Assembly: GCF_010389155.1 (NCBI RefSeq)
Contig: NC_057768.1
Span: 611,501 to 675,500, forward strand
Source: Erigeron canadensis
Lineage: Eukaryota > Streptophyta > Magnoliopsida > Asterales > Asteraceae
DNA: 64,000 nt
Direction of reading: 5' to 3'
How positions within the stretch are numbered: the stretch's first letter is position 1; the number at the start of each line of letters is the position of its first letter. Below, piece after piece: positions 47,201 through 58,800 of the stretch. The translations under genes were made by a program, and so were the position numbers. Under the pieces are notes generated by a model. It saw only the letters and a program-made list of their open reading frames with translations. It was not told where the DNA came from and did no database searches.

Positions 47201-50200
47201 ATTATTGCATTTCCTACCTGTGATGAGGGCACTTTGTCAATCTTAGATTTGGCTTCATGATCATCCTTGGTAACATTATTAGGTCTAGAACTACTTGCTT
47301 CATGCCCTAAAGAAACATTTTAAATTAGGCTCCAATAGCATAAGGTAAATGTAGAAAAGTAAACTCTATTTAAATATAATTTCAGTATTAATGATGTACT
47401 AATTGTAATCACACTTGATGCAAAAACTAGGTATATAACCCACTTGCCCCGACCTGCCATTTTGCCAATTTTAGAATAAGAGAACAAAAATTAGACACTA
47501 TATTCAACCAGCTTATAAATGACGAATACAAACCAGACAAATCTACGCCTGGACCAGAGTCTACTGCTTGTTCCACCAAAGGTCGTGATTGATTAGAACT
47601 CGGCATTTTATCACCAGCCCCCGTTATCGTAACGTCTTTCTCTGGTCTAGACTCATCTACCTTGGTCAATGCATCTCCATTGATCAAGCTCTTCTCGCTA
47701 GGATCTACTTGATCAGGCGGAGTGGTATGATTCCCATTGCAAGACTGCTTCACAAGCGTGGACCCATCATCAACATCAGCACCAGGACTTCCATCAATCC
47801 CAGGTGCATGGGTACTAAAAGTTTTGGAAGCACTGCGAGTAGATACCTCAGTGTCTTCGGCACCATCGGAATTATGACCACGAGATTCACGAGAAGGAAC
47901 ACCCAAAATTGGCTCCAAAAAGGTAGTCCATAACCTTATAACTTTGTTCACCTGTTCTGTGGTTGTGCAGATTTCTTCACATGAATATTTGATAAGTTTT
48001 AGCAAGTCCTCATGAATGTCAGTGTCACTAAATTCAAACTCAAGATTTGGCAGGACATAGTGTCTACTTCCGGCAGCAATATTCAGTAGGACATTATCAT
48101 CTTTCTGGCTTTTTACCTTTATTTCCTTGATTTCCGCCACCAAGGCTGTCCACAAGGAAAAGAATAGAAGTGGGAATATTGAAATGTATTAGAAAGTGTA
48201 TATTTATTGCATATCGCTCACAAAGTATAGCTTAAAGAAAGGTGGGCTTACATTTGGTACTGAGATTCTTTGAATCTTGTTGCTTGAAATAGAAACTACG
48301 ATGGTCAAGTGATTTGTAATGGTTCTTAGCATATATGTCAGCCCAAACCTTGTTAAAGTCAAATCGACACTTTGACCAGTCCTCTTGTTTTTGTTTCAAG
48401 CGAGTCAATATGACAGGCAATGCAAGAGACGGGTTTCTACGCAATATATCCATCGCATCAAGACCATGATCACCATATAGACGTTCAATGCACCGTAAAT
48501 CAAGAGCTATATATTGGCATAAGAAAGACAAATCAATGACTCAGAAGTCAGAACAAATTACAGCATTCTTTAAGTGTAACTGCAGATATAAGCCAGACAA
48601 TCACCTGTGAAATGCTCCTCGATACGGATGGGAACCTCCGTACTTATTGACTTGTTGTTGATGTTGTTCAACAACTCTTCAGCGCGTCTGGAAGTAGAAC
48701 TCACAGACTCCAACAACATATCTAGCTCAAACCTAAAAACATCAATGAAACATACGTACAGTTACTGCTTTAATGTGTATAACCATAAGACATGAAATCA
48801 GTAATATATAACTTTCTCCTTATTTCTTGTCTTCTTACCTATCGTCCTCACATCTGAACAGGCTCTCTTCATATTGGTTTCTACGCATATGTTTGAAGGA
48901 ATAATCCTCACTACCAGATGTTACAGATACCCAATGATCATTAAGTACTTGAGAACCAAGCTCTGATCTCTGGCCAACTGATGGTATTGGATACTACAGA
49001 AGACAATATACACACTGTCAGATACAGAAACAACTTTAACACACTAAAGGGCAGGAAACAGCAAGATACTAAAGGTAGCAATTTGAACCCATCTACTAAA
49101 ATACTAACTAGGGTCATGTCTCTATCTCTAGTTTCACAAGGAAATAAAAAGAAGATAAAAAGACTATGGGTTAAACAAAAGTCGAAAGTCACCCACGCTG
49201 TATATCTAATGCGTAAAAAACCTGCTAATTCATAATAGTAATAGTATCATATATTTCATCACATATTCCTCACACTACGTACTTGTAAAAACTCAAATTT
49301 TAGACATATAATGTCAGACCATCCTAATATAACCCGCTTTGATCATGGCATATTTTATTAACGTTGACCCATTTTATTAACGTTGACCCGTTATCCCACC
49401 TGCCTTCCCTGTCCATATAGCTTGCACCTCTAAGAGAGACTTACATCATCCGGAAGAAGCCTGTAACTGGGAGTGCAACGCTGACAATTAGAGAGATCAA
49501 GTTCTTGTATAGATTTCCCCCAATACTTCTCTTTGTACATGTCCTCTTTAGCATGATGTTCACGTCTATGCCCTCTTTCTTTCTCCTCTGTCCTAGTTGA
49601 TTTGGATGCATGCGTTTCATTCCACAAAGCTTCTGCATTGCCAAAAAACACAATATATATTAACAAAATCATAATATAAAATTGCACTGATTCACTATAA
49701 GATGGGCAAACAACTGTAAATAACAGCAGGCAGGCGAAAAAGACATACTTTTGTCCATAACACCAGCAAGGAATCCATCTGCAAATAGCATGTATTGATG
49801 AGAAAGATACATTTTCAAAATAGATGCCAAACACTAAAAAGATAAATAAAGAGCCACCTATATTTTCACAACGCTCCAAAAATGTACTGAATCCTTCCAT
49901 AAGATCTGGGTGCTTTCCAAGCAAATCTGAAACCTGAAACACAATTAAAAGTTCCACATTACAAAAGAACGCTAAGAAAACAAAGACTTAAGAAGTAATA
50001 TACATACCAAGCTCTGTAATTCTTTCTTTGTAATTATTTCTGTGCTATAGATGTGTAAACACTTTAAGAACGCTTGATAATCTTCCGGATTGCGTAATCT
50101 ATCCTTGACTTTCTCACAGAAAGTAAACTCTTGGCTGTACGTACCTACAATCAACAAATATAGCAAATTCACCAGACTTGTTTGCATGTAGAATTCTTGT

Positions 50201-52429
50201 GAACTTGAGACATAATACAGGAGATGATTATACTCACTTTTCATGGCATCTTTGTCTTCATATGGAGCCAAACCCGAATGTGAACCAAAATCCTCAACCT
50301 TGCGTGCAGATTTTTGTTTTTCAAGATGGTGATCAATATCAATCTCTTTAACATCCTGATCACGAGTTCTTCGATCCCTAATCTCTTTTTTCCTTTGCTC
50401 CTTGTAAAGTTTCATCCTTGATTTATCATCATCCAGTTCAAGACCTTCAGCACTTGGGTCTCGCTCTCCATGGGGAGGAATAATTCTATCTCGACGGCCT
50501 CGCTGTTAGTAACATGTATATAACTTAGTCCCTTGCATTAAACCCTTAAAAGATAATGGAACTATAAAAGGCTGCTTACTTTATCTAACTGTGTGTGTCT
50601 TTGTGGGGCCATCGCTGAGCTCCGTTCATCATAACGATGATTTGATTGCCGGAAAATTGAAGCTTGATGAGCAGCGGAAGCATCTGGCAAAAATCTTGTG
50701 AACTCGTCAAGAAGATCTGGATGATCTTCAAAAAGCGTAGCAACCTATTGATACATAGGTATAGCTTAATATTATATATACATTCATATGTGGAAAAAGA
50801 CATGAATATAAAAAAGGCCTTTACTGAACATCACCTCATGGTACACTTCATTGATACCCTTGTGTTCCTTCCTATACATATTCAAGATGTCTAAAAATGA
50901 CTTGTAAACATGATCATCGTTTTGAAAACGTTTCTACACAGGAGAGGCACGGTGTGAGAATAGACACATATAGAAAGACTGGTTCATCTTTCACAAACAG
51001 AGAATTGGGTTCACCTTTATTTTGTTTACAAAGCCTATAGCTTCTTCGAACTCCACAGTTCTTTTTGGTGGAGCCTCGTCATCTTCAATGACAGTAATTT
51101 CATAGCCTTTGGGCAAGAAAGTGTTGAATCCAAATATTAGATTATTGTGCCCTTTAAACAATTCTTTGACCCTTGCTATAACCCCCGCGGTATCAATCCT
51201 GCATATGATAAATAGTCAAATGAGTTGTTGCTGATTGATGTGCTACAAAATTATCAGAAAGCTACCAGATTCAGTAACTTTGACCAACATTTATGTACCT
51301 TTGAGCTTTGAAGTCTTTCATAACATCGAGAAACATGTCATATTTTTCTCTCTGGTCTTGAAACATGTCCTTAACTTCCTTTAAGTATGTTAGAGCATCA
51401 TTGGTAGTGAGTTTCTGTGCATTACTAGCACCTCCTCCCCCTCCCCCTCCCCCTCCCCCTCCCCCTCCACCAGCACCAACTCCTCCTACTGCTTCACCTC
51501 GTCCTCCAGAGACATGTGGTGGGCCATAGCTTCAAGACGTAACAGGAAAAAAGAAAAGTTTACCCTTTTAGCAGCAAAATACAAAGTATACTAAAGACAC
51601 AAAAAATCTTGGAAGCTACACTTGGAAACCTTTTTCTATAAACCAAATCTAGAGATACTAATAAGGGGGTGAGTGTAAAGCGTGTTATTCGAGTAATTAT
51701 TGCGATTTGTAATCACGATTATCGTTTCAGGTGTTCAGATAACCTACTATTATGACACCGATTTTGTATTAAACTTACCTATGATTACGATTTTTGTAAA
51801 TGCATTTATCACTTTCAAATAGCAAATCCAAACACCATGATAGACATACATTAATTATCATGCCGACAAGCGGTTACAGACAGAACCTATATCTTTTCAA
51901 AACAGTAAGGCAACCAAAGTAATCATTTTTCGCTTCTATCCATTTAATGAACATACAATCATCGGCCGTAAGCCCTAAAACCTAATTTCTAAAAAAGAAA
52001 CAAATAAAAAAGCCCTACCAAATCACAACAGTCCATTTCTAACTATACATACAACAATATTTTACACATTAAAGTAAATAAATTTATTCATCAAAATTAG
52101 TAATTTACAACTGTGATGAATAACAAAAAAAAAAGTCAAAATAACAACAAAATAAAAATCTTGATCATGCAATTTTTACATGTTATTTATCAACACCAAC
52201 AAAAAGTTTTTCAGATTCAAATTCACATTCAAACTAGTCCCCTAAAAAGCAATAATTACACATTTGCATGAAATTAAACAATATATATATATAATATAAT
52301 ATAATATATAATTAATAAAATAATGAAAATTAGAAAAACATACGATTGAGCAGGTGGACGTGAAGAAGCAAAAGGACGTTTAATTTGAGAGGAATTACTA
52401 CTATACACATCATCTCGTAATCGTTTCAT
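44202..52429 (-). CDS. SNL: SIN3-like transcriptional co-repressor
   Basis: 22 coding exons (first 52429-52344, last 44348-44202) join in frame to 1327 aa, the usual size of plant SNL proteins. Visible: start [14 protein letters not shown]; a Gly run at about 49-62; three paired amphipathic helix domains at about 66-130 ([14 protein letters not shown] ... FNTFLP), 154-222 ([14 protein letters not shown] ... RFLPD) and 350-412 ([11 protein letters not shown] ... FLERCE); then the histone-deacetylase-interaction region at about 467-565 ([38 protein letters not shown]). An acidic segment ([17 protein letters not shown]) precedes the C-terminal domain. SIN3 proteins scaffold HDAC complexes in the nucleus; the PAH domains bind repressors. 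Other exon bounds: 51529-51299, 51198-51015, 50933-50835, 50744-50580, 50502-50238, 50144-50008, 49933-49858, 49778-49749, 49632-49445, 48993-48839, 48732-48605, 48506-48252, 48145-47534, 47306-47218, 47119-46637, 46077-45977, 45894-45756, 45660-45508, 45427-45267, 45162-45063. Confidence 0.95.
51431..51469 (-). repeat. (GGGGGA)n G-rich repeat in SNL exon 2
   Basis: On the coding strand at least five consecutive G5A-type units encode a poly-Gly run between the N-terminus and PAH1. The sequence can in principle fold as a G-quadruplex in DNA or RNA. Confidence 0.9.
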
Positions 52430-52850
52430 ATCTCTGCAAAATATGAAAATTATATTTAAAAAAACATAATTAAAAAAAAAAAGAAGATAAAATTAAGAAG
52501 TAATTAGAAGGCGAATTACCTGTGAAGTTAGTAAGGTTTAAAATAGCGGATAGATCTAAGCACGAGAAACGAAATTGAGATCAATGGTTTTAATTTTATT
52601 ATTTAAGCAACAAATTATTATTGTAATTATTATGGATGTATATATATATATAATTATTCTGTATGTATAGTTATTGTATGTAATAGCAGGGAGAGAAACA
52701 ACAGTTGGAGAGAAGGAGAAGAAAAAAGAGGTGCAGAGAGAAATTTGTTCATTGTATTTGTGCGTCTAATTGTAATCGATGCTGCTGATAATACAATTAC
52801 AATAAAATAATTATCTATATATATTTTACGTGACGCCATTTATATTTAGA
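52430..52850 (-). promoter_or_regulatory. SNL 5' UTR, UTR intron and promoter
   Basis: A 5' UTR intron is likely on minus: donor beside 52520 (CACAG/GTAATTCG) and acceptor TTTTGCAG just before AGATATG at the start codon. The purine-rich run near 52683-52740 is CT-rich on the gene strand, as is common in plant 5' UTRs. Start site not fixed. Confidence 0.5.
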
Positions 52851-52918
52851 TTTATTTATAAATCAATAAATTATACATGGATGTACAGTGTACAAGTACA
52901 ATTTGAATTTTTTTTAAG

Positions 52919-53152
52919 GGTTATTTACTGAAATGGTATCTAGACTATCCACCATATTACTGATTTCATACCTATAACTTTAAAATTACTCTCATCATAC
53001 CTCAACTTATCAATTCTCCATTCGGACGATACCTGACTTGACGGGCGTCAGTTTGGCCGTTAAGTTAGGGTATAATTACCGTAAATTTTAAAGTTTTAGG
53101 TATAAAACCAGTAATATAGTGCATAGTCTAGGTATCATTTATGTAATTAACC
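52919..53152 (+). mobile_element. MITE, left member of an inverted pair
   Basis: 234 bp. Its own ends are inverted repeats of ~70 bp (GGTTATTTACTGAAATGGTA against GGTTAATTACATAAATGATA). Internal GACGGGCGTCAGTTTGGCC. The same 234-bp unit occurs in opposite orientation at 53754-53987. Confidence 0.8.
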
Positions 53153-53173
53153 ATTATTATTATTATTATTATA

Positions 53174-53229
<56 letters not shown>

Positions 53230-53230
53230 C
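53149..53230. repeat. (TTA)n microsatellite
   Basis: About 25 TTA units directly at the inner end of the left MITE. An ATC/AAT-repeat tract (about 53716-53753) abuts the inner end of the right MITE. Confidence 0.95.
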
Positions 53231-53753
53231 ATTTTATTAGAAATTCATAGAGATTAGAAATAATTAGTGGGAGGCCGAGATACTATATGGGCCCCCACTC
53301 CTCTAACTATAGCAAAATCAACCTTACTAAATATATAAGCAGCTGCACGTGCTCCAATGTCTTAAGTCACGGAGAACTTTCGGATCCGCTTTAGTATAGT
53401 CACGACATCCTTTTCAAATTCCCCAAAAGAAAAGAAATGAGAAAGGGAGAAATCCATATCTAATATCCGCACACTTAGTCTTATATTTGACCTGTTTACG
53501 TTGTGCAACATCAATCATTGCGCTATAATTTGATATATTAATAATTTTTAATAAAAAATTAAATATTTACAATAATTTTTTTTATAAATATAAAGTATTC
53601 TTTTATAAAATAAAAGTAAATATTTATAAAAAATTATCAATATACTTTTTAAAATTATTTATTCCTAAATAATACTTTTTGTAATTAAAAAAACAAAAAA
53701 AAAAAAAACAACAACCATCATCATCATCATCATCATCATAATATAATAATAAT
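53231..53753. other. Spacer between the inverted MITEs
   Basis: AT-rich. A more mixed stretch at about 53340-53500 (CACGTGCTCCAATGTC, GAACTTTCGGATCCGC) looks like older unique sequence. No gene. Confidence 0.4.
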
Positions 53754-53987
53754 GGTTAATTACATAAATGATACCTGGACTATCCACTATATTACTGGTT
53801 TCATACTTAAAATTTTAAAATTTACGGTAGTTATACCCCAACTTAACGGCCAAACTGACGCCCGTCAGGTCAGGTATCGTCCTAGTGGAGAATTGATAAG
53901 TTGGGGTATGATGAGAGTAATTTTAAAGTTATAGGTATAAAATCAGTAATATGGTGGATAGTCTAGGTATCATTTCAGTAAATAACC
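53754..53987 (-). mobile_element. MITE, right member of an inverted pair
   Basis: 234 bp, inverse orientation copy of 52919-53152. Shares GACGCCCGTCAGGTCAGGTA and GATAAGTTGGGGTATGATGA. Differences between copies are scattered point changes. Confidence 0.8.
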
Positions 53988-54326
53988 TTTTTTTTAATTT
54001 GGTTTTGGTCTTTTTAAATTACTTAAGACATTGGGCTTCTGGATTTGGTATTGACTTATGTGAGAGGAGTTTTTCATTTTTCTATGTTGGGCTTTTTATT
54101 CCTGGAATTCAAATGTCCTCATATTAATGTTTTGGGCTGATTCTGACAACTACCAAGCCCAATTGTTTTGGTATATAGTTTCGTTTATATCAAACCTACT
54201 TTTAGAGCATCTGAAAAATCCAAAATATCATCTCAAGTGTCATATCACTTTTCATCACACAGAACCACCTAGAATAATATTTTTTCATTTTTTTTATGTA
54301 TTATATATATATCCATATCTATATAT
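53988..54326. other. Intergenic, no gene seen
   Basis: AT-rich. The 84-codon open frame at 54127 runs into low-complexity repeat and is not gene-like. Confidence 0.4.
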
Positions 54327-54641
54327 ATACTACCTAAATTACTGTTCTTCTTTATTCACTAATTTAAACATCTCTATCTAATATACCTATAATACCTTTA
54401 AATCTCAACCACTCGTTTTTTTCACTCTCCTCAAAGCTCAACCACTCATTTTTTTTTTTCTCTTCCATAAATCATTTTATTCGTCTAATTTATTCAAAAT
54501 ATTTTATCTCAAAAATCGTATATCGATAAATTATAAAAATTGTATGGGTATTCTTAAAATTTCATGTTTTTTCATTAGAGATGTCATTTGATATACTTTC
54601 GACGAATTTTTAAATCCGGGTACAGAGCTCGTACGGCTAAG
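54327..54641 (+). mobile_element. Truncated Helitron copy
   Basis: Parallels 54707-54979 of the next element (ACCTAAATTA, TTCTTTATTCACTAATTTAA, AATTTTTAAATCCGGGTA, GCTCGTACGGCTAAG) but lacks both ends; it stops at GCTAAG exactly where the next element's TC begins. Confidence 0.75.
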
Positions 54642-55069
54642 TCTATACTATCTTATAAAGCATTTTGCCTTTTTTAAAATCTCAAAAGATGATCTGAAAT
54701 ACCTAAATTATCCTCATTCTTTATTCACTAATTTAAACATTTCTACCTAATATACTTATAATACCCTTAAATATCAACCACTCATTTTTTTTCTCTCTCC
54801 TCCATAAATCATTTAATTCCTCTAATTTATTTAAAATCTTTTATCTTAAAAACCGCATATCAATAAATTATAAAAATCGTATGTGTGTTCTTAAAATTTC
54901 ATGCTCTTTTATTAGAAATGTAATTTGATATACTTTCAACGAATTTTTAAATCCGGGTATGGAGCTCGTACGGCTAAGGCATTTGGCTATCACACTCTAT
55001 GACTTATCACCTCCTATAACCTATCACCTCCACCATCTCACCGCTGCATTGTGCGGGTACTATTGCTCG
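54642..55069 (+). mobile_element. Helitron (CTCG-ending family), complete
   Basis: Starts TCTATACTATCTTATAAAGC (TC at 54642), ends CCGCTGCATTGTGCGGG, then TACTATTG, then CTCG (55066-55069) before T. The preceding base is G rather than the usual A. 428 bp, non-coding. Same family as 4336-5214 and 39523-39781. Confidence 0.75.
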
Positions 55070-55616
55070 TATATATATATATATAGACCTTCCTTATTTT
55101 GTGAACCATTTTTTTGTAAGAACCATGAGAACTCTCAAATTATGTATTGGATCATATATTTTTTTATATAACGTTTTACATGTGAATGAATAAAAAAACA
55201 TGTAATCCAATACATAACTTAAGAGTTATTAAGGTTCTTAAGAAAAAGGGTATTACTAAGTATGTAAAAATAAGGGTCCCATATATATATATATATATTT
55301 CTAAATGAGAAGGTACCTTAAGGAGAGAAGAGAAAAAAGGGAGAGAAGGTTGGTTTTTTTTTTAGTTTGTTTTTTTAAACTTTTTTTAAAATTTTTTTCA
55401 CTTTTTTCATTCCATATAAAAAAAAATTTTTTTTTTTTTTTTCAAAAGGCGTAGCCCGTATGCTATAGGCGAAGCCTCTCGATCTATGGCGGATCCATGA
55501 TGGCTAAGGGCGAAGCCGTTAGCTAGATCACACTATCACCGATCACCCCTATGACCTATCACTTCCATCAGCTATCCCTTAATAATATCCTTAAGGGCGA
55601 AACCCGTACCGTAATC
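55070..55616. other. Repeat-derived DNA around a solo LTR insertion site
   Basis: Poly-A/T runs (about 55340-55440), then a patch with GGCGAAGCC and CCTATGACCTATCACTTCC (55448-55616) that shares wording with Helitron interiors here. The solo LTR sits directly after ACCGTAATC. Confidence 0.45.
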
Positions 55617-57618
55617 TGTAAGAACTCAACTCGACAATTTTTATTTTTATTTTACACAAGTTGACTTTATTTGACCAATCCACACTTACAAAAATTTTTG
55701 ACAAAATAAAGTGAAAAACTCAAAATGATCAAATTCAAAATCTAACAAATTAGAACACCTTAATATGTTATAATAAACATATCCTATAAGTTTCAGACCT
55801 TAAAAACATCGGATGAAGGTCGGATAAATTTTGCTCGAATACAGAGGGACTGCGGCCGCAAGCATGGTTGACCGTGTTTTGCGTCCGTGCTCCCAGAAAC
55901 TGAACACCAAGAGGAAATACTGCAGACGCTGAGCACGGTCACCCGTGTCTGCGTCTGTACTCTTACTGCACACACCAAACATCAAATTTGACTATTAACT
56001 CAATTTGCAACCTTTTTCAAACTCAAACACAAGTTCCATCACACATCAATTCTGATTTCAAACCTTCACAAGACAAAATTTACAACATAACTCAAGTGCC
56101 CATTTGGTCATACATCATTTACACATCCATATGGGTCGTTTATCCATTTTGACGCTTTTCAAGTCAACAACATTTTCACGTACTAAAAGACCATACAAAC
56201 TTTACCAAAAGCTTACATTTTATCACATCCACAAATTTTCAGAAATTCATCAAAAATAAGTTGACCAAAAGAACTTGTATCAAGAGCCTTTAGGTACCAA
56301 AAGGGACATTCTACCCAAATTATCCAAGATACCAACCTTGGAGATGGCAAAAGACTTCACTTGAACTTCACTCTACAACCTTCTTGCTTTTGCTACTACC
56401 AACTCCTATAAAATAGCTAAACACTAAAAATATAAGTTACGCTTAGTGAATGCATACACATATAATCATAATCATGCCCTTTTTAACATTGTGCATCAAG
56501 CACCACATAAAGTCTAGCAAGCTAGCCATTTCATACATATCAAACAACATACATTCATTTTCAACATGGTCATGGACAAAGTGGCTAATAGGAATTTACC
56601 CACCTACTAGCTTTTACATACAATATGACTAGTAGGAATTTACCCACCTACTAGTTCTCACAATCAATCAATTAATGGGTCATAGGAATTTACCCACCTA
56701 TGACCTCTAATAACAAGAATATAATTATATGCATATACACTCACCTCAAACTTGGCTACTTGGCTACTTGACACTACAAGTTCAACAATTTATTCATCAC
56801 CACCTATATACAAATCAACACATAAACATTCGATGAGTTCTATAAACTCAACTTCCTTCCAAGCATCTACTTGCATTCATCCATTTTAACATTGTGGTGT
56901 TTGGCTACTCAAAACCTCTTTCAACAAATTCCAAATTTTCTCATAATAAAACTTTATTTCATGATTACTAGCCAAACACCACCAAATATGAATTTCTTAC
57001 TATGAGAAATTTTCCATTATCACAAACCCCTTTAAATCAAACTAACAAATTCTCAATCAAATATATTAGGGTTCTATTTGAAATTCTCAATTAACAAAAA
57101 TCCCCAATTTTTCTAACCAAGAACCCTAATTTTAAAATCAAGAACCCTAAATTTTGAAATTAAATAATTTAGGGAAACCTTACCTCAAAAGACAACAACA
57201 CAATTGAAATTTCCAGATTTTCTTCCTTTCTTTCTTGATAATTTCGGCCCCTCACTAATCACCACTAGCTCTCACTTTGCTTATTATTTGATTGAATTGG
57301 TTAATTTGATCTAGGAGGGTAAAATTGCATGAAATCCCTTGATGAACTAGAAGGAAGTGGAAGATTGTAGAGGACTTGAGAAAGGAAGGATTTGAGAGGA
57401 AGGAGATAATGAAATTATGATTCATCAACACAAAGTGGCTGGACACTCTACCCATTTGCCACGTTCCATCTTTATTTTTGTGGTTTAATACCCGCTAGCC
57501 ATTAAAGTTTCAATTAAATTAACCCCTTATCTCAAAACAAAATACTAGGAATTTAACTTAATGTCAAAACTACAAAAAGGGTTAATATTCTATTACCTTA
57601 AAATATTGGGGTGTTACA
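55617..57618 (-). mobile_element. Solo LTR of a retrotransposon
   Basis: Begins TGTAAGAACTC and ends GGGGTGTTACA, with TGTAA/TTACA inverted ends. The 5-bp sequence TAATC flanks both sides (55612-55616 and 57619-57623). Length 2002 bp. The minus strand starts TGTAACACCCC, a common start of long plant gypsy-type LTRs, hence the strand call. No internal coding domain and no second LTR are adjacent, as expected after LTR-LTR recombination. Three direct AGGAATTTACCCACCTA-type repeats lie at about 56588-56702. Confidence 0.9.
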
Positions 57619-57649
57619 TAATCTTACATGTATAACTTACTAACTTGGG

Positions 57650-58800
57650 TTGGAAATTTATTTTTTTTAAATTTTTTAAAATTTTTTTAGCTTTTTATTC
57701 TTTTGATTTTCACCACATAAGTTTCAATATTTACACTTTTAGCACTAAACTATATTACTTTTTATTATATTTATTTTCACTATAAAAGTTTCAAACTTTA
57801 CACTTTTAGCACTAAACTATAATGTTTTTTAGTAAACTTTTTATTCTTTCTATTTTCACCACAATATTTTAACTATTTACACTTTAGCACTAAACTTTCA
57901 TACTTTTTGATTTTCTTTTATTTTAAAGTTCGGAAAACGTGTAAAGATTAATATTTTTTTATTTTCACTACAATAGTTTCACTCTTTACACTTTTAGCAC
58001 TAAACTTTAATAATTTTTACTAAACTTTTTAATCTTTTTATTTTCATCACAATATTTTAACTTTTTATACTTTTAGCACTAAACTTTCATACTTTTTGAT
58101 AATCTTTTATTTTAATCACAACATTTTAGCCTCTTACACTTTAGCAACAAACTATTTAACATATATATTAAAAAGAAATGTACGGGAAAACGTGTAAAGA
58201 ATAATAAACTTTTTATTCATTTTACTTTCACCACAATATTTGAACTATTTACACTTTTAGCACTAAAATTTTGTACTTTTTGATTTTCTTTTATTTTAAC
58301 CACAACATTTTAGCCTCTTATACTTTTAGCACTAAACTTTTATGCGAACTACTTTCTTTCACACCAAAATTTTTACTGTTTGTTTTTTAACTGTCGCGTG
58401 CAAAGAATAGTACCTTTTTCATTCTTTTTATTTTGACAACAACATTTTAATCCCTTACACTTTTAACACTAAACTTTTATACTTTTTTATTTTCTTTTAT
58501 ATTCACCAGAACATTTTAGCCTCTTACGCTTTTAGCACTCAACTTTATGCGAACTACTTTTACTTTCACACAAAACTTTTACTGTTTTTTTAACTGTAAA
58601 GTGCAAAGAAGGGTTACCTTTTTATTCTTTTTTTTTTCACCATAACATTTCAACTCCTTACACTTTTAGCACTGAATTTTTGTACTTTTTGTTTTTCTTT
58701 TAATTTTCCACAACATTTAAGCCTCTTACACTTTTAGACTAAACTTTTATGCGAACTACTTTTACTCACACAAAACTTTTACTGATCATTTTCTAACTAA
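57650..58800. repeat. Degenerate repeat field (TTTTAGCACTAAACTTT units)
   Basis: More than ten diverged repeats of CACTTTTAGCACTAAACTTT separated by TTTTATTTTCACCACAA(C/T)AT, with irregular spacing of about 60-130 bp. Very pyrimidine-rich on +, no coding frame. Confidence 0.85.
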
